Assembly: GCF_005893125.1 (NCBI RefSeq)
Contig: NZ_VCJS01000126.1
Span: 1-35,464, forward strand
Reading direction: 5' to 3'
DNA length: 35,464 bases
Source: Nonomuraea basaltis
Lineage (GTDB): Bacteria > Actinomycetota > Actinomycetes > Streptosporangiales > Streptosporangiaceae
Position numbers and translations under genes: made by a program. Under the pieces are notes generated by a model that worked only from the letters and a program-made list of their open reading frames with translations, was not told the origin of the DNA and did not search any database. Shown here one piece after another: positions 1 through 7,883 of the stretch (within the stretch, counting starts at the first letter, position 1; the number at the start of each line of letters is the position of its first letter).

Positions 1-27
1 GACGGGTCAGAGGTGTATAAGAGACAG
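1..27 (+). other. Nextera/Tn5 mosaic-end adapter remnant (sequencing artefact)
   Basis: Bases 9-27 read AGAGGTGTATAAGAGACAG, which differs by one base from the 19-bp Tn5 mosaic end used in Nextera libraries (AGATGTGTATAAGAGACAG). The preceding GTC matches the end of the read-1 adapter arm. Genomic sequence therefore begins at about base 28. This marks the edge of a draft contig and is not a biological insertion. Confidence 0.93.
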
Positions 28-29
28 GA

Positions 30-554
30 AGCGGCCCCACCCCCGAGCCCGACGAGCCGTCGGACGACCCGTCCGACCCGGAGCCGACGGAGGAGCCAGA
101 GCCGACGTCGTCCGTCACGCCGGTCCCGCTGCCCACCGTCACGGTCACGGTGACCGTCACGCCGACGCCGGCGACCACGGCCGCGGTCTGCACGCGGGGC
201 ACGGCCGCCACGAAGCTGTCGGCCAAGAAGTGGGCCGTGGAGATCCACCGCAGCAGCGGCACGATCCCCGACGCCACGCTCACCTGCTACCTGAAGCTGA
301 TCAGCAAGTCGAGCAAGGTGTTCCCGGAGCTGACGAAGGCGTCGTCGCTCGGCAAGGCGTACCGGGTGCTGAAGAACACCAAGAGCGGCAAGGGCAAGCT
401 CGACAGCGCGCTGCTCGCGGGCTGGCTGAACTGGGCGCACGGCACGAACGGCACCACGACGCTGACCGCCTCCGAGAAGGTGCGGCTGAGCGGCAAGTCG
501 TCGGCCGCGGCGCTGAAGAAGGCCGCGAAGAACGTCCTCAAAACCGTTAAATAG
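30..554 (+). CDS. C-terminal part of a Pro/Asp/Glu/Thr-rich, probably extracytoplasmic protein (5' truncated)
   Basis: The frame is open from the adapter junction to TAA at 552-554, so the N-terminus is missing. The visible part starts with a low-complexity linker rich in Pro, Glu, Asp and Ser, passes through alternating Thr-Val residues (TVTVTVTVTPTPATT), and ends in a Lys-rich domain of about 120 residues with two cysteines. Linkers of this type usually join a membrane or catalytic module to a wall-exposed domain, so an envelope location is inferred. I do not recognise the C-terminal domain and assign no function. A GTG at 150 could serve as an internal start, but the frame continues upstream with the same composition, so it is unlikely to be the real one. 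A strong hairpin follows the stop. Confidence 0.7.
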   Translation, partial: SGPTPEPDEPSDDPSDPEPTEEPEPTSSVTPVPLPTVTVTVTVTPTPATTAAVCTRGTAATKLSAKKWAVEIHRSSGTIPDATLTCYLKLISKSSKVFPELTKASSLGKAYRVLKNTKSGKGKLDSALLAGWLNWAHGTNGTTTLTASEKVRLSGKSSAAALKKAAKNVLKTVK

Positions 555-563
555 CCAAATATC

Positions 564-600
564 AGAAGAGGCCGGTCACTCTTGACCGGCCTCTTCTCTT
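564..600 (+). terminator. Rho-independent-type terminator after the partial gene
   Basis: A perfect 15-bp stem, AGAAGAGGCCGGTCA (564-578) with TGACCGGCCTCTTCT (583-597), has a 4-nt loop CTCT and is followed by CTTT. It starts 10 bases after the stop codon and separates the truncated gene from the protease pair. Confidence 0.85.
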
Positions 601-685
601 TGCCGCTATAAGGCAAAAACGCCTCCATCGTTTCTCTGGTAACAAACGTCACTGACATCACAGTTGTCGCAGGTGGGGATGTATG

Positions 686-727
686 CGGCTGCAGCAGCCG
701 GGAGCCGGAAAATCTGCACGGCTCCCG
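686..727 (+). promoter_or_regulatory. Hairpins in the probable 5' leader of the first S8 protease
   Basis: CGGGAGCCG (699-707) pairs with CGGCTCCCG (719-727) around an 11-nt loop, 39 nt before the GTG start. A second small dyad, CGGCTG-CAG-CAGCCG (686-700), overlaps its left arm by two bases, so the two cannot both form fully. No T-run follows. It could affect mRNA stability or translation. I do not recognise it as a known riboswitch. Confidence 0.4.
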
Positions 728-765
728 CCTCAACACATCACACCACCTGATTCTCGGAGGAATAA

Positions 766-2148
766 GTGAGGCTACGATCTCTGCTGGCCGGCGCCACGGC
801 GCTGGCCGTGGCCTCGGCTCTGCTCTACGCGGCGCCGACGCTCCACGCCGACACGATCGACACCAGCGGCCCGCTCGTCAGCCCCGCGCTCGTCGCGGAG
901 GTCCAGGCCAAGACCAAGGTCCGCTCCATCGTCCAGCTCAAGCCAGGGCAGAGCGTCGCGGCCGTCGCCGGCGCCATCGGGCATGCCTTCGGGGGAAGCC
1001 GCGCCCCGGAGACGGCCGAGTCGCCGCACTTCTTCGTCGCCGAGCTGGACCAAGCCACGCTGGCCAAGCTGAAGCAGGACTCCCGTGTCCAGTCCGTGTA
1101 CAAGGACGAGCTGCGCTTCCCCGTTCTCGACACCAGCACGCGGACGATCCGCTCGGACCGGGCCAACATCGCGGGCTGGACCGGCAAGGACACGACGGTC
1201 GCCGTGCTCGACACGGGTATCGACCGCGACCATCCGTTCTTCGCCGGCCGCCTGGTCGACGAGGCCTGCTTCTCCTCCTCCTACGCCGGCCACGGCACGG
1301 TCTCGATCTGCCCGAACAACCAGCCCAGCCAGACCGGTCCCGGCGCGGCCGACGCCGAGATCCCGCTGTGTGTGGTCAACGGCCGCAACCTCTGCGACCA
1401 CGGCTCGCACGTGGCGGGCATCGCGGCGGGCAGCAAGGCCGCGGGCGCGCCCGCCGACGGCGTCGCCCCCGCGGCCGGGATCATGGCGATCCAGGTCTTC
1501 AGCCGCTCGGACAGCCCTTCGACGTGCCGGATAGGCGGCGAGTCGGCGCCGTGCTACGTCAGCTACATCTCCGACCAGAAGCTGGCGCTGGAGTACGTGG
1601 CGCGGGTGGCCAGATCCCGCAACGTCGCGGCCGTGAACATGAGCCTCGGGGGCGGCGGCCCGTACACTGCGGCCTGCGACAACGACCCGAGCGCCGCCGC
1701 GGTCAAGCCGGAATTCGACACCCTGGTGGACCTGGGCGTCGCCCCCGTGGTGGCGGCGGGCAACAACGGCTTCACGAACGGGGTCGCCTCGCCCGCCTGC
1801 ATCTCCACCGCCGTCGCGGTCGGCGCCACCTGGGACAACGACGCGGTGGCCTCCTTCACCAACCGTGGCAGGCTGCTCGACTTGTTCGCGCCCGGGGTGA
1901 ACGTCAAATCGGCGGTCCCGGACGACTCCTATGGGCTGATGAGTGGCACCTCGATGGCCGCACCGCACGTGGCGGGGGCGTTCGCGCTGATGCGGCATGC
2001 GTACCCGAACTTCACGGTGGTGCAGAGCCTGCAGCGGCTGCAGAACACCGGCAGGCTAGTCCCGTACGACGCGGGAGGCGCGCGGACGGTCACAGCGCGG
2101 ATCGACGCAGAACGGGCCACCGCCGACGCCCGCCCCGCCGACGCCTGA
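766..2148 (+). CDS. Secreted subtilisin-family (S8) serine protease, copy 1
   Basis: A 460-residue prepro-protease. Residues 1-29 form a signal peptide (MRLRSLLAGA, hydrophobic core, then LHADT). Residues about 50-115 resemble an I9-type inhibitory propeptide. The peptidase domain has the full triad: Asp149 in VLDTGID, His212 in DHGSHVAG, Ser396 in SGTSMAAPHVAG, with oxyanion Asn333 in AAGNNG. Several cysteines (168, 182, 202, 210, 254, 263, 304, 345) suggest disulfides in the exported enzyme. It should degrade proteins outside the cell after self-removal of the propeptide. The GTG start is set by GGAGG at 756-760, five bases upstream. It is about 460 residues and so lacks the large C-terminal extensions of some family members. 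The next gene is a close paralogue with the same gene order of domains and the same start spacing, so the pair arose by tandem duplication. Confidence 0.95.
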   Translation: MRLRSLLAGATALAVASALLYAAPTLHADTIDTSGPLVSPALVAEVQAKTKVRSIVQLKPGQSVAAVAGAIGHAFGGSRAPETAESPHFFVAELDQATLAKLKQDSRVQSVYKDELRFPVLDTSTRTIRSDRANIAGWTGKDTTVAVLDTGIDRDHPFFAGRLVDEACFSSSYAGHGTVSICPNNQPSQTGPGAADAEIPLCVVNGRNLCDHGSHVAGIAAGSKAAGAPADGVAPAAGIMAIQVFSRSDSPSTCRIGGESAPCYVSYISDQKLALEYVARVARSRNVAAVNMSLGGGGPYTAACDNDPSAAAVKPEFDTLVDLGVAPVVAAGNNGFTNGVASPACISTAVAVGATWDNDAVASFTNRGRLLDLFAPGVNVKSAVPDDSYGLMSGTSMAAPHVAGAFALMRHAYPNFTVVQSLQRLQNTGRLVPYDAGGARTVTARIDAERATADARPADA

Positions 2149-2168
2149 ACCCTGGCGCGAGCACGCGA

Positions 2169-2201
2169 GAAGGGGCCGGATCCCGCGAATCCGGCCCCTT
2201 C
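2169..2201 (+). terminator. Hairpin terminator between the two proteases
   Basis: A 13-bp perfect stem, GAAGGGGCCGGAT (2169-2181) with ATCCGGCCCCTTC (2189-2201), surrounds a 7-nt loop. It lies 20 bases after the stop of copy 1, so each protease probably has its own transcript. Confidence 0.8.
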
Positions 2202-2292
2202 CGGCGTACTCGCGTACCGGCGACGAGGGTGCGCTCGCAAGCAGCACGGTCAGGCGCCAGAACAAGAACGGGTAACGAACCCATCACGCCCT

Positions 2293-2353
2293 CTGACATC
2301 GATTGTCTAATTAATACACTTCTATTGACAAACGCCCCCCGAACCCCCGGAGG
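2293..2353 (+). promoter_or_regulatory. Probable promoter and RBS of the second S8 protease
   Basis: CTGACA (2293-2298) and TACACT (2315-2320) are spaced by 16 bp in an unusually AT-rich patch, followed by GGAGG (2349-2353) five bases before a TTG start. The string CTGACATC recurs upstream of copy 1 at 652-659, also followed closely by TTGTC, which hints at shared control. Confidence 0.55.
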
Positions 2354-2358
2354 AACAG

Positions 2359-3714
2359 TTGAGACTCCCGTCTCTGCTGGCCGGCGCCATCGCCTTAGCC
2401 ACCGCCTCAGCAGCGCTGGTCGCCACACCCGCTCTCGCCGACCCCGAGTCCAAGATCGACCCTGCGATCACGGCGGCCGGCGAGCACCGCGCCATCGTCC
2501 GCGTGCAGCAGCCCGCGCAGGTGCAGTCCGCACAGGCCAGGGCTGAGCAGGTCAAGCAGGACAGGCGGAACGTCTACGCGGAGCCGCCCTCCGAGGTCTC
2601 GGGCAAGCTGGACTTCTTCGTCTACCGCGGCACCCGCGCCGAGCTCGAGAAGATCGCCGAGCAGTCCGACGTCGTCTCGATCCGTAAGGACAAGCTCAAC
2701 GAGCCCACGCTCGTGGAGAGCATCCCCCTGATCGGCGCCGACAAGGCGCACCGGCTGGGCTACACGGGCAAGGGCACGGCCGTCGCCATCCTGGACACGG
2801 GCATCGACAACGACCACCCGGCCTTCGGCCGCCGCATCGTGGCGCAGGCCTGCTTCTCGGCCGCCGACCCCGCCGACAACTCCTCGCCGCTGTGCCCGAA
2901 CGGCAGCCAGTTCCAGATCGGCGACGGCGCCGCGAACGCCGAGACCGACGCGTGCACGAAGGGCGCGCCGCAGCCGCAGTACGGCCTGTGCTACCACGGC
3001 ACTCACGTGGCGGGCATCGCGGCGGGCCAGGCCACGGCCGAGTTCAAGGCCACTGGCGTGGCGCCCAAGGCGAAGATCATCCCGGTGCAGGTGTTCAGCC
3101 GCTTCGACAACTCGCCGTACTGCGCGGGCCGGCCCGTCTGCATCCTGGCGTACGACTCCTCGATCCTGACCGGCATGGCGTACGCGGACCTGCTGGCCGA
3201 CCAGTACAACGTCGCCTCGGTGAACCTCAGCCTGGGCGGCGGCAAGTACGACACGGCCTGCGACGAGGACGACGGGGCGGACTTCAAGGCCGAGGTCGAC
3301 AAGCTCCTCGCCAAGGGCGTGGCGACCGTGGTCGCCTCGGGCAACAACGGCTACGACGCGTCGGTGTCCTGGCCGGCCTGCGTCTCCAGCACGGTCGCCG
3401 TGGGCGCCACGGACAAGCAGGACGCCGTGGCCGCGTTCTCCAACCGGGGCACGCTGCTGGACGTGTACGCGCCGGGCGTGGCGATCACGGCGGCGATCGC
3501 GGGCAACACGTACGCGGCGCTGAACGGCACCTCGATGGCCACCCCGCACGTGACCGGCGCGTTCGCGCTCCTGCACCAGAAGCGCCCCCACGCCTCGGGG
3601 GACAAGATGCTGGACGCGCTGAAGCGCACAGGCAAGCCGATCACCTACCCGAGCGCGGGCACCGAGGTCACGACCCCGAGGATCGACGTCTACGCCGCCC
3701 TGCGCAGCCGCTAA
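2359..3714 (+). CDS. Secreted subtilisin-family (S8) serine protease, copy 2
   Basis: A 451-residue paralogue of the preceding gene. It has a signal peptide (residues 1-27, ending ATPALAD), an I9-like propeptide (about 40-112) and an S8 domain with Asp146 in ILDTGID, His213 in YHGTHVAG, Asn329 in ASGNNG and Ser392 in NGTSMATPHVTG. The start is TTG, an uncommon choice, supported by GGAGG five bases upstream and by alignment of its first residues with copy 1 (LLAGAxALAxASA). TTG against GTG may give lower translation of this copy. The domain matches copy 1 along its length but the sequences have diverged clearly, so the duplication is not recent. The role is inferred to be extracellular proteolysis; the substrate is unknown. 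Confidence 0.95.
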   Translation: MRLPSLLAGAIALATASAALVATPALADPESKIDPAITAAGEHRAIVRVQQPAQVQSAQARAEQVKQDRRNVYAEPPSEVSGKLDFFVYRGTRAELEKIAEQSDVVSIRKDKLNEPTLVESIPLIGADKAHRLGYTGKGTAVAILDTGIDNDHPAFGRRIVAQACFSAADPADNSSPLCPNGSQFQIGDGAANAETDACTKGAPQPQYGLCYHGTHVAGIAAGQATAEFKATGVAPKAKIIPVQVFSRFDNSPYCAGRPVCILAYDSSILTGMAYADLLADQYNVASVNLSLGGGKYDTACDEDDGADFKAEVDKLLAKGVATVVASGNNGYDASVSWPACVSSTVAVGATDKQDAVAAFSNRGTLLDVYAPGVAITAAIAGNTYAALNGTSMATPHVTGAFALLHQKRPHASGDKMLDALKRTGKPITYPSAGTEVTTPRIDVYAALRSR

Positions 3715-3758
3715 GGACGAACGCAAGGGGTGGGTCGCCCACCCGCGCCCCACCCCAT

Positions 3759-3808
3759 GCTCAGGTGCACATGCACCTGAGCGCGTTTCGAAATGTGTCG
3801 CTTAGGGT
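3759..3808 (+). promoter_or_regulatory. Dyad and leaderless-type -10 before sppA
   Basis: GCTCAGGTGCA (3759-3769) and TGCACCTGAGC (3772-3782) form a perfect 11-bp inverted repeat with a 2-nt spacer, too tight for a normal hairpin loop and so more like a protein-binding site. TAGGGT (3803-3808) ends seven bases before the ATG, the spacing of a leaderless actinobacterial promoter. No SD-like sequence precedes that ATG. Confidence 0.5.
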
Positions 3809-3815
3809 GGCTTGT

Positions 3816-5513
3816 ATGGATGCAGGCAAGGCGCTCTTCGAAACCGTCGACAAGCTTCGCCAACGGCGCACCGGCCCGCTGGTGCTGGAGCTCGATCTCA
3901 CCGAGGGGGTCACGGAGGGCCCGCCGACGGATCCGGTCGCCGCGTTGCTGTCCATGCGCAAGACCCGCCTGTCCGACGTCCTGGGCGGGCTCCGGCGGGC
4001 CAGGCAGGACTCCAGGGTCAAGGCGCTGATCGTGAAGATCGGCGGGAACCCGCTGGGCCTGGCGATGGTGCAGGAGATCCGCCAGGCCGTGATCCAGTTC
4101 CGGGCCTCGGGCAAGCTGACGGTCGCGTTCGCCGAGACGTTCGGCGAGTTCGGCGGGGGTACCGTGCCCTACTACCTCGCCAGCGCGTTCGAGCGCGTCT
4201 ACCTGCAGCCGAGCGGCGACGTCGGGCTGACCGGGGTGGCTCTGGAGCAGCGCTTCCTCAAGGGTGCGCTGACGAAGCTGGGCGTGGGGTACGAGGCGGG
4301 ACAGCGGCACGAGTACAAGACCGCCGTCAACACCTTCACCCAGGACCACATGACCGAGCCGCACCGCGAGTCCATGGGCCGCATCGTGGAATCGGTCACC
4401 GAGACGATGATCGCCGGCATCGCCGACGGCCGCCGGCTGGATCCCGGCAAGGTACGCGAGCTGATCGACCGGGGCCCGTTCACGAGCGCGGAGGCGCAGG
4501 AGGCCGGGCTGGTCGACGGGCTGGCGTACCGGGACGAGGTGTACGACGAGGTCAAGCAGGCCGCGGGCGGCGACACGCATCTCCTGTACGTCTCCAGGTA
4601 CGCCAGAGGCGCGGCCGTGCGGAAGCTGCCGCACCCGATGGCGGACGGGGTCGCGCTCGTCCACGGCACCGGCATGATCAAGACCGGGCGCAGCGGCCGG
4701 AGCCCGCTCGGCGGGGGCGGCGCGATGGGCTCCGACACGATCAGCGCCGCGTTGAGGGCGGCCAGGCGGGACGAGCACATCAAGGCCGTCGTGTTCCGGG
4801 TCGACAGCCCCGGCGGCTCGTACGTGGCCTCCGACACGGTCTGGCGCGAGGTGACGCTGACGCGCAAGGTCAAGCCGGTGATCGTCTCCATGGGCGACCT
4901 GGCGGCGTCCGGCGGCTACTTCGTGGCGATGGCCGCCGACGTGATCGTGGCCCAGCCGGGCACGCTGACGGGCTCGATCGGCGTGTACGGCGGCAAGCCG
5001 GTCTTTTCCGAGTTGCTCGGAAAAATGGGCATAACTTCGGAAATGGTGGCGGAGGGGGCCAACGCTGGGATGTTCTCCACGTCCCGCAGCTTCTCGCCCG
5101 AGCAGTGGGAGCGGATCAACGCCTGGCTCGACCGGATCTACGACGACTTCGTGGGCAAGGTGGCCAAGAGCCGCGACCTGACCCGGGAGCGTGCCCATGA
5201 GCTGGCCCGCGGCCGCGTGTGGACCGGGGCCGACGCGCAGGCGAGCGGGCTGGTGGACGAGCTGGGCGGGCTGGAGGACGCGCTGACGCTGGCCAGGAAG
5301 CGGGCCGGGCTCGGCGACGACGCCCCCGTCCGCATGTTCCCCCGGCTCAACCCGCTGGAGCGGCTACGCGGCCCGGAGTCCAGCGAGGACAAGTCCGCGG
5401 CCCTGGCCAGGATCCGGCTGGACTCCTGGGGACCGCTCGCCCGCCTCTCCGCCGAGCTGGGTTTGCCCGCCGCCGGTCCGCTCATCCTGCCCGAGTGGTA
5501 CGTGATCCGCTGA
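3816..5513 (+). CDS. sppA: Signal peptide peptidase SppA, long (67K) two-domain form, family S49
   Basis: A 565-residue protein with two S49 domains in tandem, as in the 67-kDa type of E. coli SppA. The N-terminal repeat supplies the general-base Lys168 in HEYKTAV and the C-terminal repeat the nucleophile Ser365 in DLAASGGY, the expected split Ser-Lys dyad. DSPGGS (330-335) and TGSIGV (385-390) are other family motifs. SppA degrades cleaved signal peptides at the membrane. Unlike the E. coli enzyme I see no clear N-terminal membrane helix: the first hydrophobic stretch (PLVLELDL) is too short, so it may be cytoplasmic or peripheral. The ATG at 3816 was chosen because family similarity begins there and a -10-like TAGGGT lies seven bases upstream. 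The frame is open far upstream, but only as a shadow of the protease. Confidence 0.93.
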   Translation: MDAGKALFETVDKLRQRRTGPLVLELDLTEGVTEGPPTDPVAALLSMRKTRLSDVLGGLRRARQDSRVKALIVKIGGNPLGLAMVQEIRQAVIQFRASGKLTVAFAETFGEFGGGTVPYYLASAFERVYLQPSGDVGLTGVALEQRFLKGALTKLGVGYEAGQRHEYKTAVNTFTQDHMTEPHRESMGRIVESVTETMIAGIADGRRLDPGKVRELIDRGPFTSAEAQEAGLVDGLAYRDEVYDEVKQAAGGDTHLLYVSRYARGAAVRKLPHPMADGVALVHGTGMIKTGRSGRSPLGGGGAMGSDTISAALRAARRDEHIKAVVFRVDSPGGSYVASDTVWREVTLTRKVKPVIVSMGDLAASGGYFVAMAADVIVAQPGTLTGSIGVYGGKPVFSELLGKMGITSEMVAEGANAGMFSTSRSFSPEQWERINAWLDRIYDDFVGKVAKSRDLTRERAHELARGRVWTGADAQASGLVDELGGLEDALTLARKRAGLGDDAPVRMFPRLNPLERLRGPESSEDKSAALARIRLDSWGPLARLSAELGLPAAGPLILPEWYVIR

Positions 5514-5551
5514 TACACGCTCCGCCGCGGCCCCGTGTGACAGGTGACGAA

Positions 5552-5566
5552 GCCCGCCTGGCGGGC
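5552..5566. terminator. Short dyad between convergent sppA and flavin-reductase genes
   Basis: GCCCGC-CTG-GCGGGC forms a 6-bp GC-only stem with a 3-nt loop in the 94-bp gap between two convergent genes. No T-run is present on either side. A bidirectional terminator is possible but weakly supported. Confidence 0.35.
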
Positions 5567-5607
5567 GGCTCTGCCGTGGTAGTGAACGTGCCGTGGTGGA
5601 CGGCTGA

Positions 5608-6090
5608 TCAAGAGCCCGCCGCCCGGTAGCGGCCGCGGAGGCGAACCAAGGGCTGGAGCGTGGGGTTGACGTAGGAGACGGCCAGGACGGCGGCGATGAA
5701 CAGCGTGTGGTCCCCTGCCGGGACCACCCTGGTGGTCTCGGCCTCCAGGGCGGCCACGCCGCCCTCCACCACCAGAGCCTCCGTGTGCGGACCCCGGTGG
5801 TGCGGGACGCCGGCCACCAGGAGGCGGGCGCTGGGCCGGCCGGGGGTGGCGAAGCGGCTGGCGATGGCCGCCTGGCCGGAGGAGAGCAGGGAAGCGGCCC
5901 AGCGGTCCTGCCGGAGCAGGACCTCGTTGAGGTAGCCGCGGCTCGCCAGGCTGACCAGGACGAGCGGGGGCTCCAGCGAGACGGACATCAGCGCCGACAC
6001 CGTGGTGCCGAGATCGTCGCGCCCATCGCGTACGGTCACCACGGCCACCCCCGCCGCGAGCTGCGCCATCGCCTCCGTGAACTCGCTCAC
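5608..6090 (-). CDS. Flavin reductase-like, FMN-binding split-barrel protein
   Basis: A 160-residue protein resembling the flavin reductase (HpaC/HsaB-type) split-barrel family. MAQLAAGVAVVTVRDG followed by GTTVSALMSVSLEPPLVLVSL is the typical FMN-binding N-terminal half, and GDHTLFIAAVLAV is the conserved C-terminal strand with its GDH motif. Such proteins reduce free flavin with NAD(P)H for a partner monooxygenase. No monooxygenase is adjacent, so the partner is unknown; a link to the steroid genes further along is possible but not shown. The GTG at 6090 is preferred because GGGAG lies eight bases upstream and the family begins there. The frame stays open to 6195, but that extension is Arg/Pro-rich, lies over a terminator hairpin and does not look like protein. 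Confidence 0.82.
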   Translation of the reverse strand: MSEFTEAMAQLAAGVAVVTVRDGRDDLGTTVSALMSVSLEPPLVLVSLASRGYLNEVLLRQDRWAASLLSSGQAAIASRFATPGRPSARLLVAGVPHHRGPHTEALVVEGGVAALEAETTRVVPAGDHTLFIAAVLAVSYVNPTLQPLVRLRGRYRAAGS

Positions 6091-6152
6091 CCGGAAGACT
6101 CCCGAGCGATGCGCGAGAGGTCCCGGACAACGCCGGGGAGATCCGGGACGAC

Positions 6153-6187
6153 CCCTGAGGGCCCCCGCACGGCGGAGGCCCTCAGGG
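6153..6187 (-). terminator. Terminator of the osmoprotectant ABC operon
   Basis: CCCTGAGGGCC (6153-6163) pairs perfectly with GGCCCTCAGGG (6177-6187) around a 13-nt loop. It lies 12 bases beyond the stop of the lipoprotein gene and before the flavin-reductase start. Confidence 0.7.
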
Positions 6188-6199
6188 AGCGCCAAGGCG

Positions 6200-7126
6200 T
6201 CAGCCGAGGCCGTTGGAGGTCAGCCATTCCTTGGCCACCGTAGCGGGCTCGTCCTTGTTGACGGAGATCTTCTGCATCATCTCGAGCAGGGACTGCGTCG
6301 ACAGCTTCGCCGAGATGCCGTTCAGCGTGGTCCTGATCGTGTCGGTCGCGCCCGCCTTGTTGAGCAGGGGCGTCACGTTCTGGGCGGGGAAGATGTTCTT
6401 GGTGTCCTGCAGCGGCACGAGGTTGTTGGCCGTCATCTTGGGGTCGGTGGTGAAGACGTTGCCGACCTGGATCGTGCCGTCCTTGATCGCGTCGGCGGTG
6501 GTCGGCCCCGTGGGCTTCCACTGCTTGAACTCGATCCCGTAGACCTCCTTGAACCGCGCCTCCCACCGCTTCTTGAACTCGGGCGGGCCGCCGACGGTCA
6601 TGGTCTTGGAGACCTTGGCCAGGTCCTCCATCGTGTTGAGCGACTGCTTGGTCTGGGTGTCCTTGGTGACGGACAGGCTGTCCTTGTCCTCGGCCGGCGA
6701 GGAGTCGAGCACCTCGAGCTCCGCGGGCAGCTTCTCCTTCAGCGCGGCGTTGACCTCGTCGGCGGTCGCGGCCGTGGCCTTCGGGTCGATGAAGGCGAGC
6801 AGGTTGCCGTTGTACTCCGGCACGATGGTCAGCCCACCGCTCTTGACCTGGTCGAACACCGCCTCACGGCTGCCGATCCGCGGCTTCTCCTCGACCTGCA
6901 CGCCCTTGGCCTCCAGCGCCTGGGCGTAGATCGACCCGAGCAGGACGCTCTCGTCGAAGTCGAACGATCCGATGACGGCCTTACCCCCGCCCGAGGCCGA
7001 GCCGCTGGGAGCCGCGCTCGTGGTGTCGAGCGGGTTGCCCGCGTTGCCGGTGCCGCCACCGCCGCAGGCGGCCAGTGCGAGCATCGCCGAGATCAGCACC
7101 CCCGCGATGCCGTACTTGCGTCTCAT
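6200..7126 (-). CDS. Osmoprotectant (glycine betaine/choline-type) ABC transporter substrate-binding lipoprotein
   Basis: A 308-residue OpuAC/ProX-type binding protein. The signal peptide ends in a lipobox (LALAAC, Cys21), so it should be lipid-anchored outside the membrane. A Gly/Ser/Thr-rich spacer follows, then the binding fold: VIGSFDFDESVLLGSIYAQAL, EKPRIGSREAVFDQV, IVPEYNGNLLAF and VFTTDPKM are characteristic of the family that binds quaternary amines. It is the last gene of the importer operon, after ATPase and two permeases, 39 bases downstream of the second permease. The ligand among betaine, choline and carnitine cannot be told from sequence alone. Confidence 0.9.
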   Translation of the reverse strand: MRRKYGIAGVLISAMLALAACGGGGTGNAGNPLDTTSAAPSGSASGGGKAVIGSFDFDESVLLGSIYAQALEAKGVQVEEKPRIGSREAVFDQVKSGGLTIVPEYNGNLLAFIDPKATAATADEVNAALKEKLPAELEVLDSSPAEDKDSLSVTKDTQTKQSLNTMEDLAKVSKTMTVGGPPEFKKRWEARFKEVYGIEFKQWKPTGPTTADAIKDGTIQVGNVFTTDPKMTANNLVPLQDTKNIFPAQNVTPLLNKAGATDTIRTTLNGISAKLSTQSLLEMMQKISVNKDEPATVAKEWLTSNGLG

Positions 7127-7165
7127 CTTGCTTTCCCTTCTAAGCGGGAGGTAATACAGAGAAAC

Positions 7166-7858
7166 CTATCGAACCTTGAGTCGCTGGCTCACCCCTGGCG
7201 AGACCGTCACCCTCTGGGTGAGCGTAAACAAGATCTGCACGACGAGGGCGAACAGCACAATCAGTACTGAACCGCCGACGACGCTCGCATAATCCTTGGT
7301 CGCGAAACCGTCGATCACGTATCTCCCGAGGCCGCCGAGCCCGGTGTAGGCGGCGACCGTGGTGGTGGCCACGACCTGGATCGCGGAGAGCCGGCAGCCC
7401 AGCAGGATCAGCGGCAGCGCGACCGGCACCAGCACCCGCCCGAGCACCTGTCCGCCCCGCAGGCCCATCCCGTACGCGGCGTCGCGCAGCTCGGGATCGA
7501 CCCCCTTGATGCCCTCGAACGTGTTCACCAGGATCGGCGGCACCGACAGCAGCACCAGTGGGATGATCACCGGCCAGATCGAGGCCGTGCCCAGCAGCAG
7601 CACGAACATCACCAGCAGGCCCAGCGTGGGCAGCGCCCTGGCCAGGTTCGCCGAGACGACGACCAGCACCTCGCCCCGGCCCGTGTGGCCGATCAGCAGG
7701 CCGAGCGGCACCGCGATCAGCACGGCCAGCGCCAGCGCCAGCACGGAGAACTCCAGGTGCTCCAGCAGCCGCGCGGGAATGCCGTCCGGCCCCGACCAGT
7801 TCCCGCCGTCGCCGAAGAACTCCACCAGCCAGGAGAAGAACGCGGTCAGCCAGTCCAC
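7166..7858 (-). CDS. Osmoprotectant ABC transporter permease (second)
   Basis: A 230-residue inner-membrane permease of the OpuBB/ProW type with five to six hydrophobic segments. The family EAA-like cytoplasmic loop is visible as ELRDAAYGMGLRGGQVLGRVLVPVALP in two pieces around residues 120-145. It pairs with the other permease to form the channel. The GTG at 7858 is preferred: GGGGAGG (7866-7872 on the plus strand as CCTCCCC) sits seven bases before it. A GTG at 7879 would add seven residues but has a poor RBS. The gene starts shortly after the stop of the upstream permease, so the two are probably translated together. Confidence 0.87.
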   Translation of the reverse strand: MDWLTAFFSWLVEFFGDGGNWSGPDGIPARLLEHLEFSVLALALAVLIAVPLGLLIGHTGRGEVLVVVSANLARALPTLGLLVMFVLLLGTASIWPVIIPLVLLSVPPILVNTFEGIKGVDPELRDAAYGMGLRGGQVLGRVLVPVALPLILLGCRLSAIQVVATTTVAAYTGLGGLGRYVIDGFATKDYASVVGGSVLIVLFALVVQILFTLTQRVTVSPGVSQRLKVR

Positions 7859-7883
7859 GACGCCACCTCCCCGCAGCACGCCC

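Noticed and set aside
9..27. Tn5 inverted-repeat end as evidence of a transposon
   Set aside because: It is the synthetic mosaic end plus adapter arm at the contig edge; no transposase gene or second end is present.
686..727. Riboswitch in the leader of the first protease
   Set aside because: Only simple overlapping hairpins are visible; no conserved core of a known riboswitch class could be recognised.
2407..3753. Long minus-strand open frame opposite the second protease
   Set aside because: Arg/Gly/Val/Asp-rich shadow without domains; the plus strand carries a complete catalytic triad.
2892..3815. N-terminal extension of SppA by some 300 residues
   Set aside because: The extension is an out-of-frame reading of the second protease; S49 similarity begins at the ATG at 3816.
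7859..7879. GTG at 7879 as start of the second osmoprotectant permease
   Set aside because: The GTG at 7858 has GGGGAGG at the right distance and begins the usual N-terminus; the seven extra residues would include the RBS itself.
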